Under the pieces are notes generated by a model. The model did no database searches. It was not told the DNA's origin and worked only from the letters and a program-made list of their open reading frames with translations. Positions 19,986 through 27,725 of a stretch of DNA of 64,000 nucleotides are shown here, one piece after another. This DNA is from Kribbella monticola. Its GTDB lineage: Bacteria > Actinomycetota > Actinomycetes > Propionibacteriales > Kribbellaceae. The stretch is taken from the NCBI RefSeq assembly GCF_003261635.1, contig NZ_QFXK01000027.1, positions 310,001 through 374,000 of the forward strand, read 5' to 3'. Numbering within the stretch: the first letter of the stretch is position 1; every line of letters starts with the position of its first letter. The translations under genes and the position numbers were made by a program.

Positions 19986-20276
19986 ATGACGATTCTGCGA
20001 TTGACCCGGTTCGGCTTGGATGCGGGACGGGTGGACGAGATGCTCGCCACCCGCGCCGTGTTGATCGACGCGGTGCGCGCGAAGGTGCCCGGGTTGACCG
20101 AGACCCGGCTGGCGCGGGTGGACGATGAGACCTGGCTTGATCTGTGGACGTGGGAGTCGGCAGAGGCATTGGCAGCTGCCGTCGCCGTCGCCCCGACGAT
20201 GCCCGAAGCGGGCGCAGCCTTCGCGCTGATCCGCGACGCGACAGAAGAGCGCCTGGACCTCGTAGACCAACGCTGA
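19986..20276 (+). CDS. Antibiotic-biosynthesis-monooxygenase-like small protein
   Basis: A 96-residue protein resembling the dimeric alpha+beta barrel (ABM/EthD-like) fold. It begins with strand MMTILRLTRF, then the helix GRVDEMLATRAVLIDAVR, and the strand WLDLWTWES. Members cover monooxygenases, heme-degrading enzymes and small polyketide-modifying proteins; no catalytic residue can be assigned. ATG 19986 has AAGGAG at 19974-19979 with ideal spacing. It is divergent from a TetR gene and probably regulated by it. A short duplicated motif follows the stop. Confidence 0.65.
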   Translation: MTILRLTRFGLDAGRVDEMLATRAVLIDAVRAKVPGLTETRLARVDDETWLDLWTWESAEALAAAVAVAPTMPEAGAAFALIRDATEERLDLVDQR

Positions 20277-20303
20277 CCCGACCGGACCTGACCTGACCCG
20301 ACC
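20273..20303 (+). repeat. Weak stop-associated direct repeat after the monooxygenase-like gene
   Basis: CTGACCCGACC occurs at 20273-20283 (containing the gene's TGA) and again at 20293-20303. Only two short copies, but at the same position relative to the stop as the longer arrays elsewhere in the window. Confidence 0.5.
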
Positions 20304-20382
20304 TGGTCTGCCGCCGCCGGGGCGATGCCACCGGCGGCGGTGGACGGTTGTCAGGCCTTGCGATGCGCGCCGATCCGCGAGT

Positions 20383-20420
20383 GGTCTAGGCCGGTGTGGT
20401 TTAGTAGCCGCCGATGGGGG
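20383..20420 (+). repeat. 38-bp upstream element, copy 1 of 2
   Basis: The 38 bases beginning GGTCTAGGCCGGTGTGGTTT are identical to 21153-21190. Each copy lies just upstream (24-25 bp) of a paralogous membrane-protein gene and is followed by the same GGAGAGG ribosome site. It is likely a promoter or 5'-leader element duplicated with the gene. Its perfect identity, while the coding parts have diverged, suggests constraint or recent conversion. Confidence 0.85.
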
Positions 20421-20444
20421 CTGAGTTCGGCGGAGAGGTGCAGC

Positions 20445-21119
20445 ATGTCGTACCCGGGCAACAACCAGCCCCCACCGAACGGCGAACCCGCGCAGGGTGG
20501 GCCGCCGTCGTACGGGCAGCCGGCGGAGGGTGGGTCGCCGGTCTACTCGTCGCGCCCGGGGATGCCGCAGTTTGGGCCGGGGCGGCTGCGTGAGAGGCGG
20601 GCGGTCGTTCTGGTGTTGGTGGGAGTGGTCGTGGCGCTTGGGCTGGTGGCGTTCGTCGTGTTGAGCCGGGCCGGTGTCATCGACAGTGGGCCGTTCGCGC
20701 GGAAGGTGCCGTCCGTGATGCCGCCGAGCATCATGCCGGCGCAGGCAGGTGGGCTGTATCGGTTGGATGACGACGCGGCGACGTACAAGCCGGACGGTGC
20801 GAAGTTCGACTGGGCCGTTGCCTGGTACTACTCGCCGAAGCCGCCGGGGGAGCGCGCTTTCGACACGCCGGTCTACGTCGTCACGATCTACGGCCCGTTG
20901 AAGAAGGCGAAGGACGCGATCCCGACCCGCAAGAACATCGTCCCGGTCGGCGCCGGTGTGTGCGCAGATGGAGACATGGCGGGACCGATCCGCGAGTGCG
21001 CCGTCCAGCGCGGCAGCATCGTCGCCACCGTGGTGGAGTACATCGGACCGGCCGGGCGTGTTTCCACCGACAGTGGACTGGTCGGCTACGCGACAGCCTT
21101 CGCCGACACGCTCTCTTGA
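20445..21119 (+). CDS. Proline-rich single-pass membrane protein, paralogue 1
   Basis: A 224-residue hypothetical protein. A Pro/Gly/Gln-rich cytoplasmic tail (about residues 1-45, opening [11 protein letters not shown]) leads to one transmembrane helix (about 52-75, VVLVLVGVVVALGLVAFVV). An extracellular domain of about 140 residues follows, containing two cysteines (GVCADGD and RECAVQRGS) shared with the downstream paralogue, a likely disulfide. Topology is inferred from the positive RLRERR before the helix. ATG 20445 is fixed by GGAGAGG at 20432-20438; upstream codons lie in the repeated leader. Function unknown. Confidence 0.8.
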   Translation: MSYPGNNQPPPNGEPAQGGPPSYGQPAEGGSPVYSSRPGMPQFGPGRLRERRAVVLVLVGVVVALGLVAFVVLSRAGVIDSGPFARKVPSVMPPSIMPAQAGGLYRLDDDAATYKPDGAKFDWAVAWYYSPKPPGERAFDTPVYVVTIYGPLKKAKDAIPTRKNIVPVGAGVCADGDMAGPIRECAVQRGSIVATVVEYIGPAGRVSTDSGLVGYATAFADTLS

Positions 21120-21152
21120 GCTGAGGCACGCTGTCCGGGAGGTAGGTGTGGC

Positions 21153-21190
21153 GGTCTAGGCCGGTGTGGTTTAGTAGCCGCCGATGGGGG
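21153..21190 (+). repeat. 38-bp upstream element, copy 2 of 2
   Basis: Identical to 20383-20420, placed in the 96-bp gap between the two tandem paralogues. It therefore gives the second gene its own copy of whatever signal the first has, arguing for independent transcription or leader control rather than simple read-through. Confidence 0.85.
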
Positions 21191-21215
21191 AGTCGAGCCG
21201 TCGGAGAGGTGCAGC

Positions 21216-22148
21216 ATGTCTTACCCGGGCAACAACCAGCCGCCGCCGTACGGCCCACCCCCGCAGGGCTACCCACCACAACAGGGCTACCCACCCCAGC
21301 AGGGATTCCCTCCACAGCAAGCAGTCCCCACACAGCACGGAGTCCCCACACAGCAAGGGATGCCGCAGCAGGGGGTGCCGCGGGAAGGGGTGCCGCAGCA
21401 AGGGGTGCCGCAGGGAGTCCCGCCGCAGCAAGGGGTGCCGCAGCAGGGAGTCCCGCCGCAGCAAGGGGTGCTGCAGCAGGGGCTTCCGCCTCAGCAAGGG
21501 GTTCCGTCGTACGGGGGTGGGGCTGGACAACCGCCGTACGGCGGGGCGCAGTACGGGGTGGGGCCTCAGGGGCCGCAGTTCGGCGGGCCGCAGTACGGCG
21601 TGGCGCCGCGGAAGGGGAAGAGCGGCGGGGTGGTGCTGGCCTTGGTCGGGGTCGCCGTCGTGGTCGTGCTGGTGGCTGTTGTGGTGCTGAGTCGGGTCGG
21701 TGTGATCGACGGGGGGCCGTTTGCGAAGGGGGTGCCGTCGGTTCCGCCGCCGAGTGAGTTCCCGGCGACGAGTGCCGGGCTGTATCGCTTGGACAATGGG
21801 GATCCGGCGACGTTCAAGGTCGGCGGCGCGAAGTACGACTGGGTGGTGGCGAAGTACTACGCGACCAAGCCGCTGGAGCAGCTCGACAACAAGACGCCGG
21901 TGTACGTCGCGACCGTGTACGGCCCGCTGGCCAAGGCGAAGGACGCGATCACCACCCGCAACAACCTCACCAAGGTCGGCAGCGGCTGGTGCGGCGACGG
22001 CAGCCCGAGTGCTCCGGTGCGCGTCTGCGCTGTCCAGCGCGGCAGCATTGTCGTCACCTTCACCGAAAGCATCAAACCCACCGGCCGCACCGCCACCGAC
22101 GAGGACCTGATCGTCTACGCAACCGGCCTAGCCGTCGATCTGTCCTGA
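21216..22148 (+). CDS. Proline/glutamine-repeat single-pass membrane protein, paralogue 2
   Basis: A 310-residue paralogue of the preceding gene. The N-terminal tail is expanded to about 130 residues by degenerate [12 protein letters not shown] repeats (roughly residues 15-100), a coding minisatellite. The transmembrane helix ([21 protein letters not shown]) and the ectodomain are colinear with paralogue 1, including GWCGDGS...RVCAVQRGS and the C-terminal DLS. Same ribosome site and first residues ([13 protein letters not shown]). Such tails in actinobacteria often form flexible cytoplasmic or envelope linkers; function unknown. Copy number of the PQQG repeats probably varies between strains. 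Confidence 0.8.
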   Translation: MSYPGNNQPPPYGPPPQGYPPQQGYPPQQGFPPQQAVPTQHGVPTQQGMPQQGVPREGVPQQGVPQGVPPQQGVPQQGVPPQQGVLQQGLPPQQGVPSYGGGAGQPPYGGAQYGVGPQGPQFGGPQYGVAPRKGKSGGVVLALVGVAVVVVLVAVVVLSRVGVIDGGPFAKGVPSVPPPSEFPATSAGLYRLDNGDPATFKVGGAKYDWVVAKYYATKPLEQLDNKTPVYVATVYGPLAKAKDAITTRNNLTKVGSGWCGDGSPSAPVRVCAVQRGSIVVTFTESIKPTGRTATDEDLIVYATGLAVDLS

Positions 22149-22197
22149 CGGTGGAAAGGGTCACCGATCGGCTTTAAGGTCGGATCAGCTGAGACGG

Positions 22198-22647
22198 GTG
22201 GACCCGATGGCTGAACTGTCCGCGTTGTGGCGATGTCCGCGCTGTGCCCGGACGTTCGCGAATCGCAACCAGTCCCACGCCTGCCGCCCGCTGGGTGATC
22301 TCGACGCGCACTTCGACGGCAAGGACCCGGCTGTGCGCGAGACGTTCGACCGGATCGTCGGCATCGTGCGTGAGCTGGGTCCGGTGGACGTCCTCGCCGA
22401 GAAGACCCGTATCGCACTGCACGCCCGGATGAGTTTCGCCGCCTTCACCCCGCGGATCCACTGGCTCGACGGTCACGTTGTTCTGGCCGAGAGGCTCACC
22501 AGCGATCGGTTCACCAAGATCGAGGTGTACTCACCGCGCAATATCCTGCACGCCTTCCGCTTCCATGATCCAACGGACGTAGACGCCGAGGTGACCGACT
22601 GGCTCACCCGCGCCTACGCCGTAGGCCACCAACTCCATCACCGCTGA
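22198..22647 (+). CDS. DUF5655-domain protein with CxxC...HxxxC zinc-finger-like start
   Basis: A 149-residue protein. The opening WRCPRCARTFANRNQSHAC resembles a C2HC-type zinc-binding finger. It is followed by a domain I associate with DUF5655 (helical, ending ATHAR/ALHARMSFAAF-like core, then VVLAERLTS). No enzymatic residues recognised. GTG 22198 or the ATG three codons later could be the start. Its last codon and stop form the first unit of a duplicated 24-bp segment. Confidence 0.65.
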   Translation: MDPMAELSALWRCPRCARTFANRNQSHACRPLGDLDAHFDGKDPAVRETFDRIVGIVRELGPVDVLAEKTRIALHARMSFAAFTPRIHWLDGHVVLAERLTSDRFTKIEVYSPRNILHAFRFHDPTDVDAEVTDWLTRAYAVGHQLHHR

Positions 22648-22689
22648 CTTCGACGATCGTGAAGCCCTTGATTTCAACGATCGTCAAAG
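22641..22689 (+). repeat. Stop-anchored tandem repeat A (2 units of about 24 bp)
   Basis: Unit 1 (22641-22664) holds the last Arg codon and TGA of the DUF5655 gene. Unit 2 (22665-22689) repeats it with about 19 of 24 positions kept, including TGA and the core ACGATCGT. Both units contain the self-complementary ACGATCGT. Confidence 0.65.
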
Positions 22690-22750
22690 CGTTTGCGGGA
22701 AGAGCATCGTGGTTGTTGGCTGGGCGCAGGCCAATGAGGGGAATCGGTAG

Positions 22751-23428
22751 TTGAAGATCACGTTGACGGCCGGTGAGTTCCAGTACGTCGAATACGGCGA
22801 GGCATCGGCGCCGCCGATGGTGTTGGTCCACGGGTCGCACACGGATGGGTCGACGTGGGCCGCCGTCGCTCCGGAGCTGGCTCGGTCGAGGCGGGTGATC
22901 GCGCTCGATCAACGCGGTCATGGCGGGAGCGTGCGCACGTCGTCGTACTCGTTCGAGCTGATGCGTGCGGATCTGCTCGAGTTCGTGGACGGGCTCGGGC
23001 TGGAGAAGTTCCTGCTCTGTGGGCATTCGATGGGCGGCACCGTCGCGGCGCTTTTCGCCGAGCGGTACGCCGAGCGCCTGTCCGGGTTGATCCTCATCGA
23101 CAGCCCGCCGCCCGATGGGCACGGAGACTGGACCGTGCCGTCGAAGCCGGAGGAACAGCTCGGCTTCGACTGGGAGGTGGTGGTCGCGATCTTCGCCCAG
23201 CTGGCCGATCCGGACCCCGCCTGGTGGGCGGACCTTCCCGCGATCACCGTGCCTACCCTCGTTGTCGGCGGTGGTTCCACCAGCCCGGTTCCGCAGGAGT
23301 TGCTGGCGAAGGTCGTGGAGCTCGTCCCCGATGCGAAGCTGATCACGATCGAGGGTGCCGGCCACGCCGTTCAGCGCACGCGGCCGGCTGAGTTGCTCCA
23401 CGCCATCCACGCCCGCTTCGGCACTTGA
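22751..23428 (+). CDS. Alpha/beta-fold hydrolase
   Basis: A 225-residue alpha/beta hydrolase. Oxyanion region VLVHGSHTDG, nucleophile elbow CGHSMGG (about residues 93-99), catalytic His in GAGHAVQ near the C-terminus. The short cap region between suggests an esterase/lactonase or epoxide-hydrolase-like enzyme; substrate unknown. A TTG start is inferred from GAGGGG at 22736-22741 with 9-nt spacing. The TGA lies in the first unit of a seven-copy 19-bp repeat array. Confidence 0.88.
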   Translation: MKITLTAGEFQYVEYGEASAPPMVLVHGSHTDGSTWAAVAPELARSRRVIALDQRGHGGSVRTSSYSFELMRADLLEFVDGLGLEKFLLCGHSMGGTVAALFAERYAERLSGLILIDSPPPDGHGDWTVPSKPEEQLGFDWEVVVAIFAQLADPDPAWWADLPAITVPTLVVGGGSTSPVPQELLAKVVELVPDAKLITIEGAGHAVQRTRPAELLHAIHARFGT

Positions 23429-23561
23429 CGGTCCCGGCGGCACCTGACGGTCCCGGCGGCAGCTGACGGTCCCCGCGGCAGCTGACGGTTCCGGCGGCAG
23501 CTGACGATCCCCGTCGAAGCTCACGATTCCCGGCGGCAGCTGACGATTGCCGGTCCGGCTG
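23419..23561 (+). repeat. Stop-anchored tandem repeat B (7 units of 19-20 bp)
   Basis: Units start at 23419, 23438, 23457, 23476, 23495, 23514 and 23534, consensus CGGCAGCTGACGGTCCCGG. The first unit contains the last Thr codon and TGA of the hydrolase. With a 19-bp period, successive TGA triplets fall in all three frames. Units 2-5 differ by only one to three bases from each other. There are no unique spacers, so this is not CRISPR. Confidence 0.92.
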
Positions 23562-23597
23562 TCGCGACCGGGGACCGGCGGTTCGCAGTACGGGAGG

Positions 23598-23987
23598 TCA
23601 GTCGATCGGGATGCCGGTGTGGGTCTGGATGTGGTCGGGGAGGGGGTCGTGGGTGTCGCCGGTGGTGGGGGTGCCGGCTGGGTCGATGACGACGATGTCG
23701 GCGCCGGCTTCGGAGAACGGGCGGTGGTAGACGCCGCGAGGTACGACGAAGACTGTGCCAGGCGTGAGGGAGACGACGCGTTCGTCGGGGTCGCGGAGGG
23801 CGATGCTGAGTTCGCCGTCCAGGACGAGGAAGAACTCGTCGGTGGTTTCGTGCACGTGCCAGATGTACGAGCCGGCCACGTGGGTGACGCGGACGTCGTA
23901 GTCGTTGATCCGCGCGGCGATCCGCGGGCTCCACAGCTCGTCGAAGGTCTTCAGTACTGCGCGCAGGTCGATCGGTTCGTTGGTCAC
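23598..23987 (-). CDS. Cupin-domain protein
   Basis: A 129-residue single cupin. Motif 1 is WHVHETTDEFFLVLDGEL (about residues 43-60: metal ligands H-x-H, E and the G of the barrel). Motif 2 is PRGVYHRPFS. The sequence resembles small actinobacterial cupins of unknown substrate. Its GTG start is divergent from an AraC-type regulator with 52 bp between them, so the regulator probably controls it. No clear Shine-Dalgarno with normal spacing. Confidence 0.85.
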   Translation of the reverse strand: MTNEPIDLRAVLKTFDELWSPRIAARINDYDVRVTHVAGSYIWHVHETTDEFFLVLDGELSIALRDPDERVVSLTPGTVFVVPRGVYHRPFSEAGADIVVIDPAGTPTTGDTHDPLPDHIQTHTGIPID

Positions 23988-24027
23988 CTCTCCATCGTCG
24001 CGGCATGCGTCAGCAGAGCGTGAGTGC

Positions 24028-24033
24028 TAGGAA
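24028..24033 (+). promoter_or_regulatory. Candidate -10 box giving a leaderless AraC-family mRNA
   Basis: TAGGAA(T) ends 6 bases before the ATG at 24040 and no Shine-Dalgarno is present. Transcription would start at or next to the start codon, as is common in actinobacteria. Confidence 0.4.
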
Positions 24034-24039
24034 TAGCGC

Positions 24040-25017
24040 ATGCCGCAACAATCCTCGCAGCACAAGGTCGTCGCGATCGTCGACGAGGGATCGAACCCGT
24101 TCGAGCTCGGCGTGGCGACCGAACTCTTCGGCCTGCGCCGCCCCGAACTCGATCGCCCCTGGTACGACTTCGCCCTCTGTACGCCGGGCGGCGCGACCCG
24201 GATGCACTCGGGCTTCTTCACGCTCACCGACGTCGCCGGCATCGACGCGGTCGACGACGCCGACACGGTGATCGTGCCGAACCGTCCCGATCCCGAGGTG
24301 CTCCCGACCGATGAGGTTCTGGCCGCCGTACGCCGGGCTGCCGCGCGCGGGGCTCGGCTGGTGAGCTTCTGCACGGGTGCTTTCAGCTTGGCGGCGGCTG
24401 GTGTTCTCGATGGGCGGCGAGCGACGACGCACTGGCGGTGGGCCGGGTTGTTCGAGCGGATGTTCCCTGCGGTGAAGCTCGAGCCCGACGTCCTGTTCGT
24501 TGATGACGGCAACGTTCTGACCGCGGCGGGAAGCGCGGCCGCGCTGGATCTCGGGCTGCACCTGATCCGCCGCGACCACGGTGCCGAGGTGGCGAACGTG
24601 GTCAGCCGCCGGCTCGTCTACACCGCTCATCGCGACGGCGGTCAGCGGCAGTTCATCGACCGGCCAGTGCCGGTGGTCGCCGACACGTCGCTAGCGCCGC
24701 TGCTCGCGTGGATTCGCAGTGAACTGGCGACTCCGCTCACCGTCGGCGATATCGCCGAGCATGCGGCGATGAGTCAGGCGACCTTGCATCGCCGCTTCCA
24801 GGCGGAGCTCGGGACGACGCCGCTGGCGTGGCTGACAAGCGAACGGGTCGCGCTCGCCTGCCGGCTGCTGGAAGCAGGCGAGGTCCGCCTCGACGCGGTC
24901 GCCCGCCAAACCGGCCTGGGCACGGCGACAAACCTCCGCACTCAACTCCGCCGCCGAACCGGCCTCCCACCCAGCGAATACCGCCGCCGCTTCGCCCTCA
25001 CCTCTCCGCGCGCCTGA
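24040..25017 (+). CDS. GlxA/FtrA-type transcriptional regulator (DJ-1/PfpI domain + AraC HTH)
   Basis: A 325-residue regulator. The N-terminal DJ-1/PfpI (class I glutamine-amidotransferase-like) sensor, residues about 10-175, has SFCTGAFSLAAAG with the nucleophile-elbow Cys. The C-terminal AraC double HTH (about 225-320) ends GLPPSEYRRRF. Family members act as activators of catabolic or detoxification genes. Divergent from the cupin gene. The 3' end converges on an FMN reductase gene across an inverted-repeat element. Confidence 0.92.
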   Translation: MPQQSSQHKVVAIVDEGSNPFELGVATELFGLRRPELDRPWYDFALCTPGGATRMHSGFFTLTDVAGIDAVDDADTVIVPNRPDPEVLPTDEVLAAVRRAAARGARLVSFCTGAFSLAAAGVLDGRRATTHWRWAGLFERMFPAVKLEPDVLFVDDGNVLTAAGSAAALDLGLHLIRRDHGAEVANVVSRRLVYTAHRDGGQRQFIDRPVPVVADTSLAPLLAWIRSELATPLTVGDIAEHAAMSQATLHRRFQAELGTTPLAWLTSERVALACRLLEAGEVRLDAVARQTGLGTATNLRTQLRRRTGLPPSEYRRRFALTSPRA

Positions 25018-25030
25018 CCAGCCGAGGCGA

Positions 25031-25127
25031 TCCGACGGACAGGAGGTGTTGGTTGCCGACTAGTGCACTTGAGCGCACTCCGGCGCCCACGTACGGCGTA
25101 CGCGTTGTGCACTACCTGTCCGTCGGA
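25031..25127. promoter_or_regulatory. Nested inverted repeats between convergent genes
   Basis: The outer arms TCCGACGGACAGG (25031-25043) and CCTGTCCGTCGGA (25115-25127) are perfect complements. The inner arms TAGTGCAC (25061-25068) and GTGCACTA (25107-25114) are too. On the right the arms are contiguous; on the left a 17-nt segment is bulged out. A CGTAC-GGC-GTACG dyad sits in the loop. As RNA this folds from either strand. It could be a bidirectional terminator lacking a U-tract or a structured element of unknown role. Confidence 0.6.
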
Positions 25128-25152
25128 ACGCCCACCCCAAGAGGTGAGCAGC

Positions 25153-25683
25153 TCAGGCGACCGAGCTTGCCAGGGTGGCGAGGGTGTGACGGATGCCGGT
25201 GACGATGGCGGGTGCCGAGACCAGGCCGTCGGCGTCGACCGACTGGCGGGTCATCGGAAGGCGGGCGCAGGCGTCCTCGACGACAGTGGCGTTGAGATAG
25301 CCGAGGACTTTGCGGAGGGAGTCGTGGGCGTCTGCTCCACCTGTCGGGGCGGCTACCGACGACACGTTGATCCAGGCAACGGGCTTGCGGTCCATGCCGG
25401 TGCCGCCGACGGTCCAGTCGAGGAGATTCCTGAAACTCCCGGGCAGTGCGCCGGCGTACTCGGGAGTGCAGAACAGGATCGCGTCGGCCGCCTCGACCTG
25501 TTCCCGGAGCCGGGTCACCGCCGGGTGCAAGGGTTCCCGATCGTCGTCGGGGTTGAATGCCGGCAGTGCCGACAGTTCGCCGTACAAGGTGGTTTCGATG
25601 GTGGTGAGTTGCTGCGCCGTTCGCAGTACGGCGGTGTTGGTCGAGGCGGCTCGGGTGCTGCCCGAGATCAGGAGCAGGTGCAT
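25153..25683 (-). CDS. NADPH-dependent FMN reductase family flavoprotein
   Basis: A 176-residue flavodoxin-like protein. The FMN phosphate loop is SGSTRAASTNTAVL (residues 7-20) and the isoalloxazine-binding motif PEYAGALPGSFRNLLDW (about 75-91) is intact. Members reduce FMN, quinones, azo dyes or chromate with NAD(P)H. Substrate unknown. It follows the GNAT gene on the same strand after 21 bp, so the two may be co-transcribed. Confidence 0.92.
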   Translation of the reverse strand: MHLLLISGSTRAASTNTAVLRTAQQLTTIETTLYGELSALPAFNPDDDREPLHPAVTRLREQVEAADAILFCTPEYAGALPGSFRNLLDWTVGGTGMDRKPVAWINVSSVAAPTGGADAHDSLRKVLGYLNATVVEDACARLPMTRQSVDADGLVSAPAIVTGIRHTLATLASSVA

Positions 25684-25704
25684 CCCGGGACCGTAAGCCT
25701 TCCC

Positions 25705-26334
25705 CTAGGGGGCAAGGTCAAGCTCGGTGCGCTCGGTTGGGTCGGTGTGGAGGCGGACCTGTTTGACGCGGGTGCTGCCGTCGCCGTACAGGTCGAGTTC
25801 GCGGCTGGCGCCGTCGGGGGCCCAGCCGGCGTCGGTGTAGAAGGCGCGGAGGACGTCGTCGGTGGAGTTGACCCAGACGGTGACGCGGCTGAACCCGTCG
25901 GCGCGGATCGTGTCGACGACCGCGTTCAGCAGGCGGGAGCCGTGACCGGCGCGGGTTGCTTCGGGGTCGACCGCGAGTTCGGCGACGAGGGCGTCGTTGC
26001 GTGGGTCGGCGTCGGGGTCGTCGGAGGCGGTGATCGCGGCGAAGCCGACCAAGGTACGACCTGCCAGCGCCACCATCACGCGGTTGCGCGCTTCGCCTGG
26101 CATGAGCAGCGCGGCTCGCCACTGAGCGGCGAACTGGGCGGGGTCGAGGTCTGCGAGTACGTCGGCCGGCAGCAGATCCTCGTACGCCCGGCGCCAGGCG
26201 GCGACCTGGATCTGCCCGATCGCGTCCGCCTCGGCCGGCAGCGCCAACCGCACACTCGACTCGGCGATCGGGTCTTCGGTGCCACCCATCGAAGACAGAT
26301 GCTCGGGTTCCGGTACGCCGAAGTCGTCGCTCAT
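25705..26334 (-). CDS. GNAT family N-acetyltransferase
   Basis: A 209-residue acetyltransferase. Conserved motif A is LVAELAVDPEATRAGHGSRLL (about residues 117-136), with an acetyl-CoA pyrophosphate loop of the R/Q-x-x-G-x-G/A type seen as RAGHGS, and motif B around VWVNSTDDVLRAFYTDAGW. Start at ATG 26334 is chosen; three more in-frame starts exist up to 26370, within a hairpin that terminates the upstream gene. Acceptor substrate unknown. Confidence 0.88.
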   Translation of the reverse strand: MSDDFGVPEPEHLSSMGGTEDPIAESSVRLALPAEADAIGQIQVAAWRRAYEDLLPADVLADLDPAQFAAQWRAALLMPGEARNRVMVALAGRTLVGFAAITASDDPDADPRNDALVAELAVDPEATRAGHGSRLLNAVVDTIRADGFSRVTVWVNSTDDVLRAFYTDAGWAPDGASRELDLYGDGSTRVKQVRLHTDPTERTELDLAP

Positions 26335-26356
26335 GCCGCCCATCCTTTCAAATGCC

Positions 26357-26395
26357 GCTCGGCAGGACACCCGTCGGGGAGGTGTCCTGCCGAGC
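26357..26395 (-). terminator. Perfect 15-bp hairpin, terminator of the DUF418 gene
   Basis: GCTCGGCAGGACACC (26357-26371) pairs perfectly with 26381-26395 around a 9-nt loop. On the minus strand it begins 27 bases after the DUF418 stop and is followed by GGCATTTG. This is the GC-hairpin type without a strong U-run that is usual in actinobacteria. Confidence 0.75.
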
Positions 26396-26422
26396 AGCGG
26401 CTCTAGAAGTCAGCCGGCGGGA

Positions 26423-27634
26423 TCAGTAGGTCAGTCGCCGTAGCAAGGTCTCGGCGGGGCCCCGGTAGTTGTGCTTCTTCATTTGGTAGGCGGCGATGAC
26501 GGAGATCGTCCAGACCGCGATCGCTGCGCCCGCCGCGGTGTAGGCGGTGTTGCCGAGGCGGTCGCCGAGGTTGAGGGTGAACGGTGCCAGCAGCACCATC
26601 CAGGACACCGACTGGAACAGGTAGCCGCTCATCGACCGCTGCCCGAGGGCGGAGATCGCGACGACCGGCTTGCTCAACGGCTGCCGACGCGTCATCAGCT
26701 TGCCGACCAGCAGCGCCCACAGTGCGACGTACCCAGGTCCGCCGAACTGACCGCTGATGTTGTGCAGGAAGTTCATCGACCTCAGCGCGGCGTCGTCCAC
26801 CTTCAGCCAGCCGGCGGCCACCAGAGCGAGCGGCAGCGCACCGAGTACGACGATGCTCATGCAGACCGCGGCGACGCGGGCCAGCAGTGCCCGGTGTGCC
26901 TGTGGGTTCTCTAGCAACTGCTTGCGGGCGGCCCACATGCCGAGCCAGACGATCACGACGAAGCCGAGCACGTACGCCGTGTGCGCGGGCCACTCGTGCA
27001 GCCGGTCGATCATGCTGGCGAAGTAGCTGGTCGCGCCCAGCGACGGGTTCGGGGCGTTCGTCATGCCGTGCGTAGGACCGGATGAGCCAACGACGGCCAG
27101 TGCGGTCGTAGCGGCTACGACGATCGTGTAGACGACCTGAGCGCCCCAGATCCACAGCACGATCTTGTGGAACTTGTCGCCCCGGTTGAGGAGTAGCAGC
27201 GTGCAGAGCACTCCGACGATGCCGTAGGCGCCGAGGAAGTCACCGAAGTACAGCAGTGTCGCGTGGACGAGGCCGAAGGCGACCAGCCAGCTGTTGCGCT
27301 TCAGCAGGATCTTCCGTACTGCGGAGGGGGTCGCGCCCGAGTTCCGCTGGCGCCGGGCCAGCTGGACCAGGCCGTAGCCGAACATCACCGCGAACACCGG
27401 GTAGGCCCGGGCGTCGACGAGGGTGATCTTGACGAAGTTGAGGATCCGCTCGAGGCCGTGCGGATTGCCGTTCAGGCCGGGGCTGCCGGCGAAGGCGAAG
27501 TTGGCGGCGTTGGCGAGCCCGATCATCAGCAGCATCGCGCCGCGGATCAGGTCGGGCGCCAGCGCCCGCTCGGCGCCGCGGACCGGACCACGATGGTCGG
27601 CCGCGACCGGGGCTGGGGTGGCGAGCTGCGTCAC
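26423..27634 (-). CDS. DUF418-domain multi-pass membrane protein
   Basis: A 403-residue polytopic membrane protein with about 9-10 hydrophobic helices. The N-terminal LIRGAMLLMIGLANA and the conserved C-terminal DUF418 region (QRSMSGYLFQSVSWMVLL...) match the YeiB-like family, sometimes grouped with acyltransferase-like membrane proteins. Function unknown. GTG 27634 is chosen because GGAAGGA lies just upstream on the minus strand; the open frame upstream (to 27808) runs through palindromic DNA. Divergent from paaA. Confidence 0.85.
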   Translation of the reverse strand: MTQLATPAPVAADHRGPVRGAERALAPDLIRGAMLLMIGLANAANFAFAGSPGLNGNPHGLERILNFVKITLVDARAYPVFAVMFGYGLVQLARRQRNSGATPSAVRKILLKRNSWLVAFGLVHATLLYFGDFLGAYGIVGVLCTLLLLNRGDKFHKIVLWIWGAQVVYTIVVAATTALAVVGSSGPTHGMTNAPNPSLGATSYFASMIDRLHEWPAHTAYVLGFVVIVWLGMWAARKQLLENPQAHRALLARVAAVCMSIVVLGALPLALVAAGWLKVDDAALRSMNFLHNISGQFGGPGYVALWALLVGKLMTRRQPLSKPVVAISALGQRSMSGYLFQSVSWMVLLAPFTLNLGDRLGNTAYTAAGAAIAVWTISVIAAYQMKKHNYRGPAETLLRRLTY

Positions 27635-27725
27635 GGGAGTTCCTTCCGGGAAACTGTGTCGGGATTGAGCTGTTACCGAAGATCCTGCCGGTGCCCGCGG
27701 CCCGCCCCCAGCGGTCTGACCCCAC

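Noticed and set aside
23419-23561. Possible CRISPR array
   Set aside because: Units are adjacent with no unique spacers, period 19 bp, and no cas genes are present.
25063-26406. A 447-codon plus-strand frame opposite the FMN reductase and GNAT genes
   Set aside because: Gly/Val/Asp-rich antisense composition, no motif, and it would cross the nested inverted repeat.
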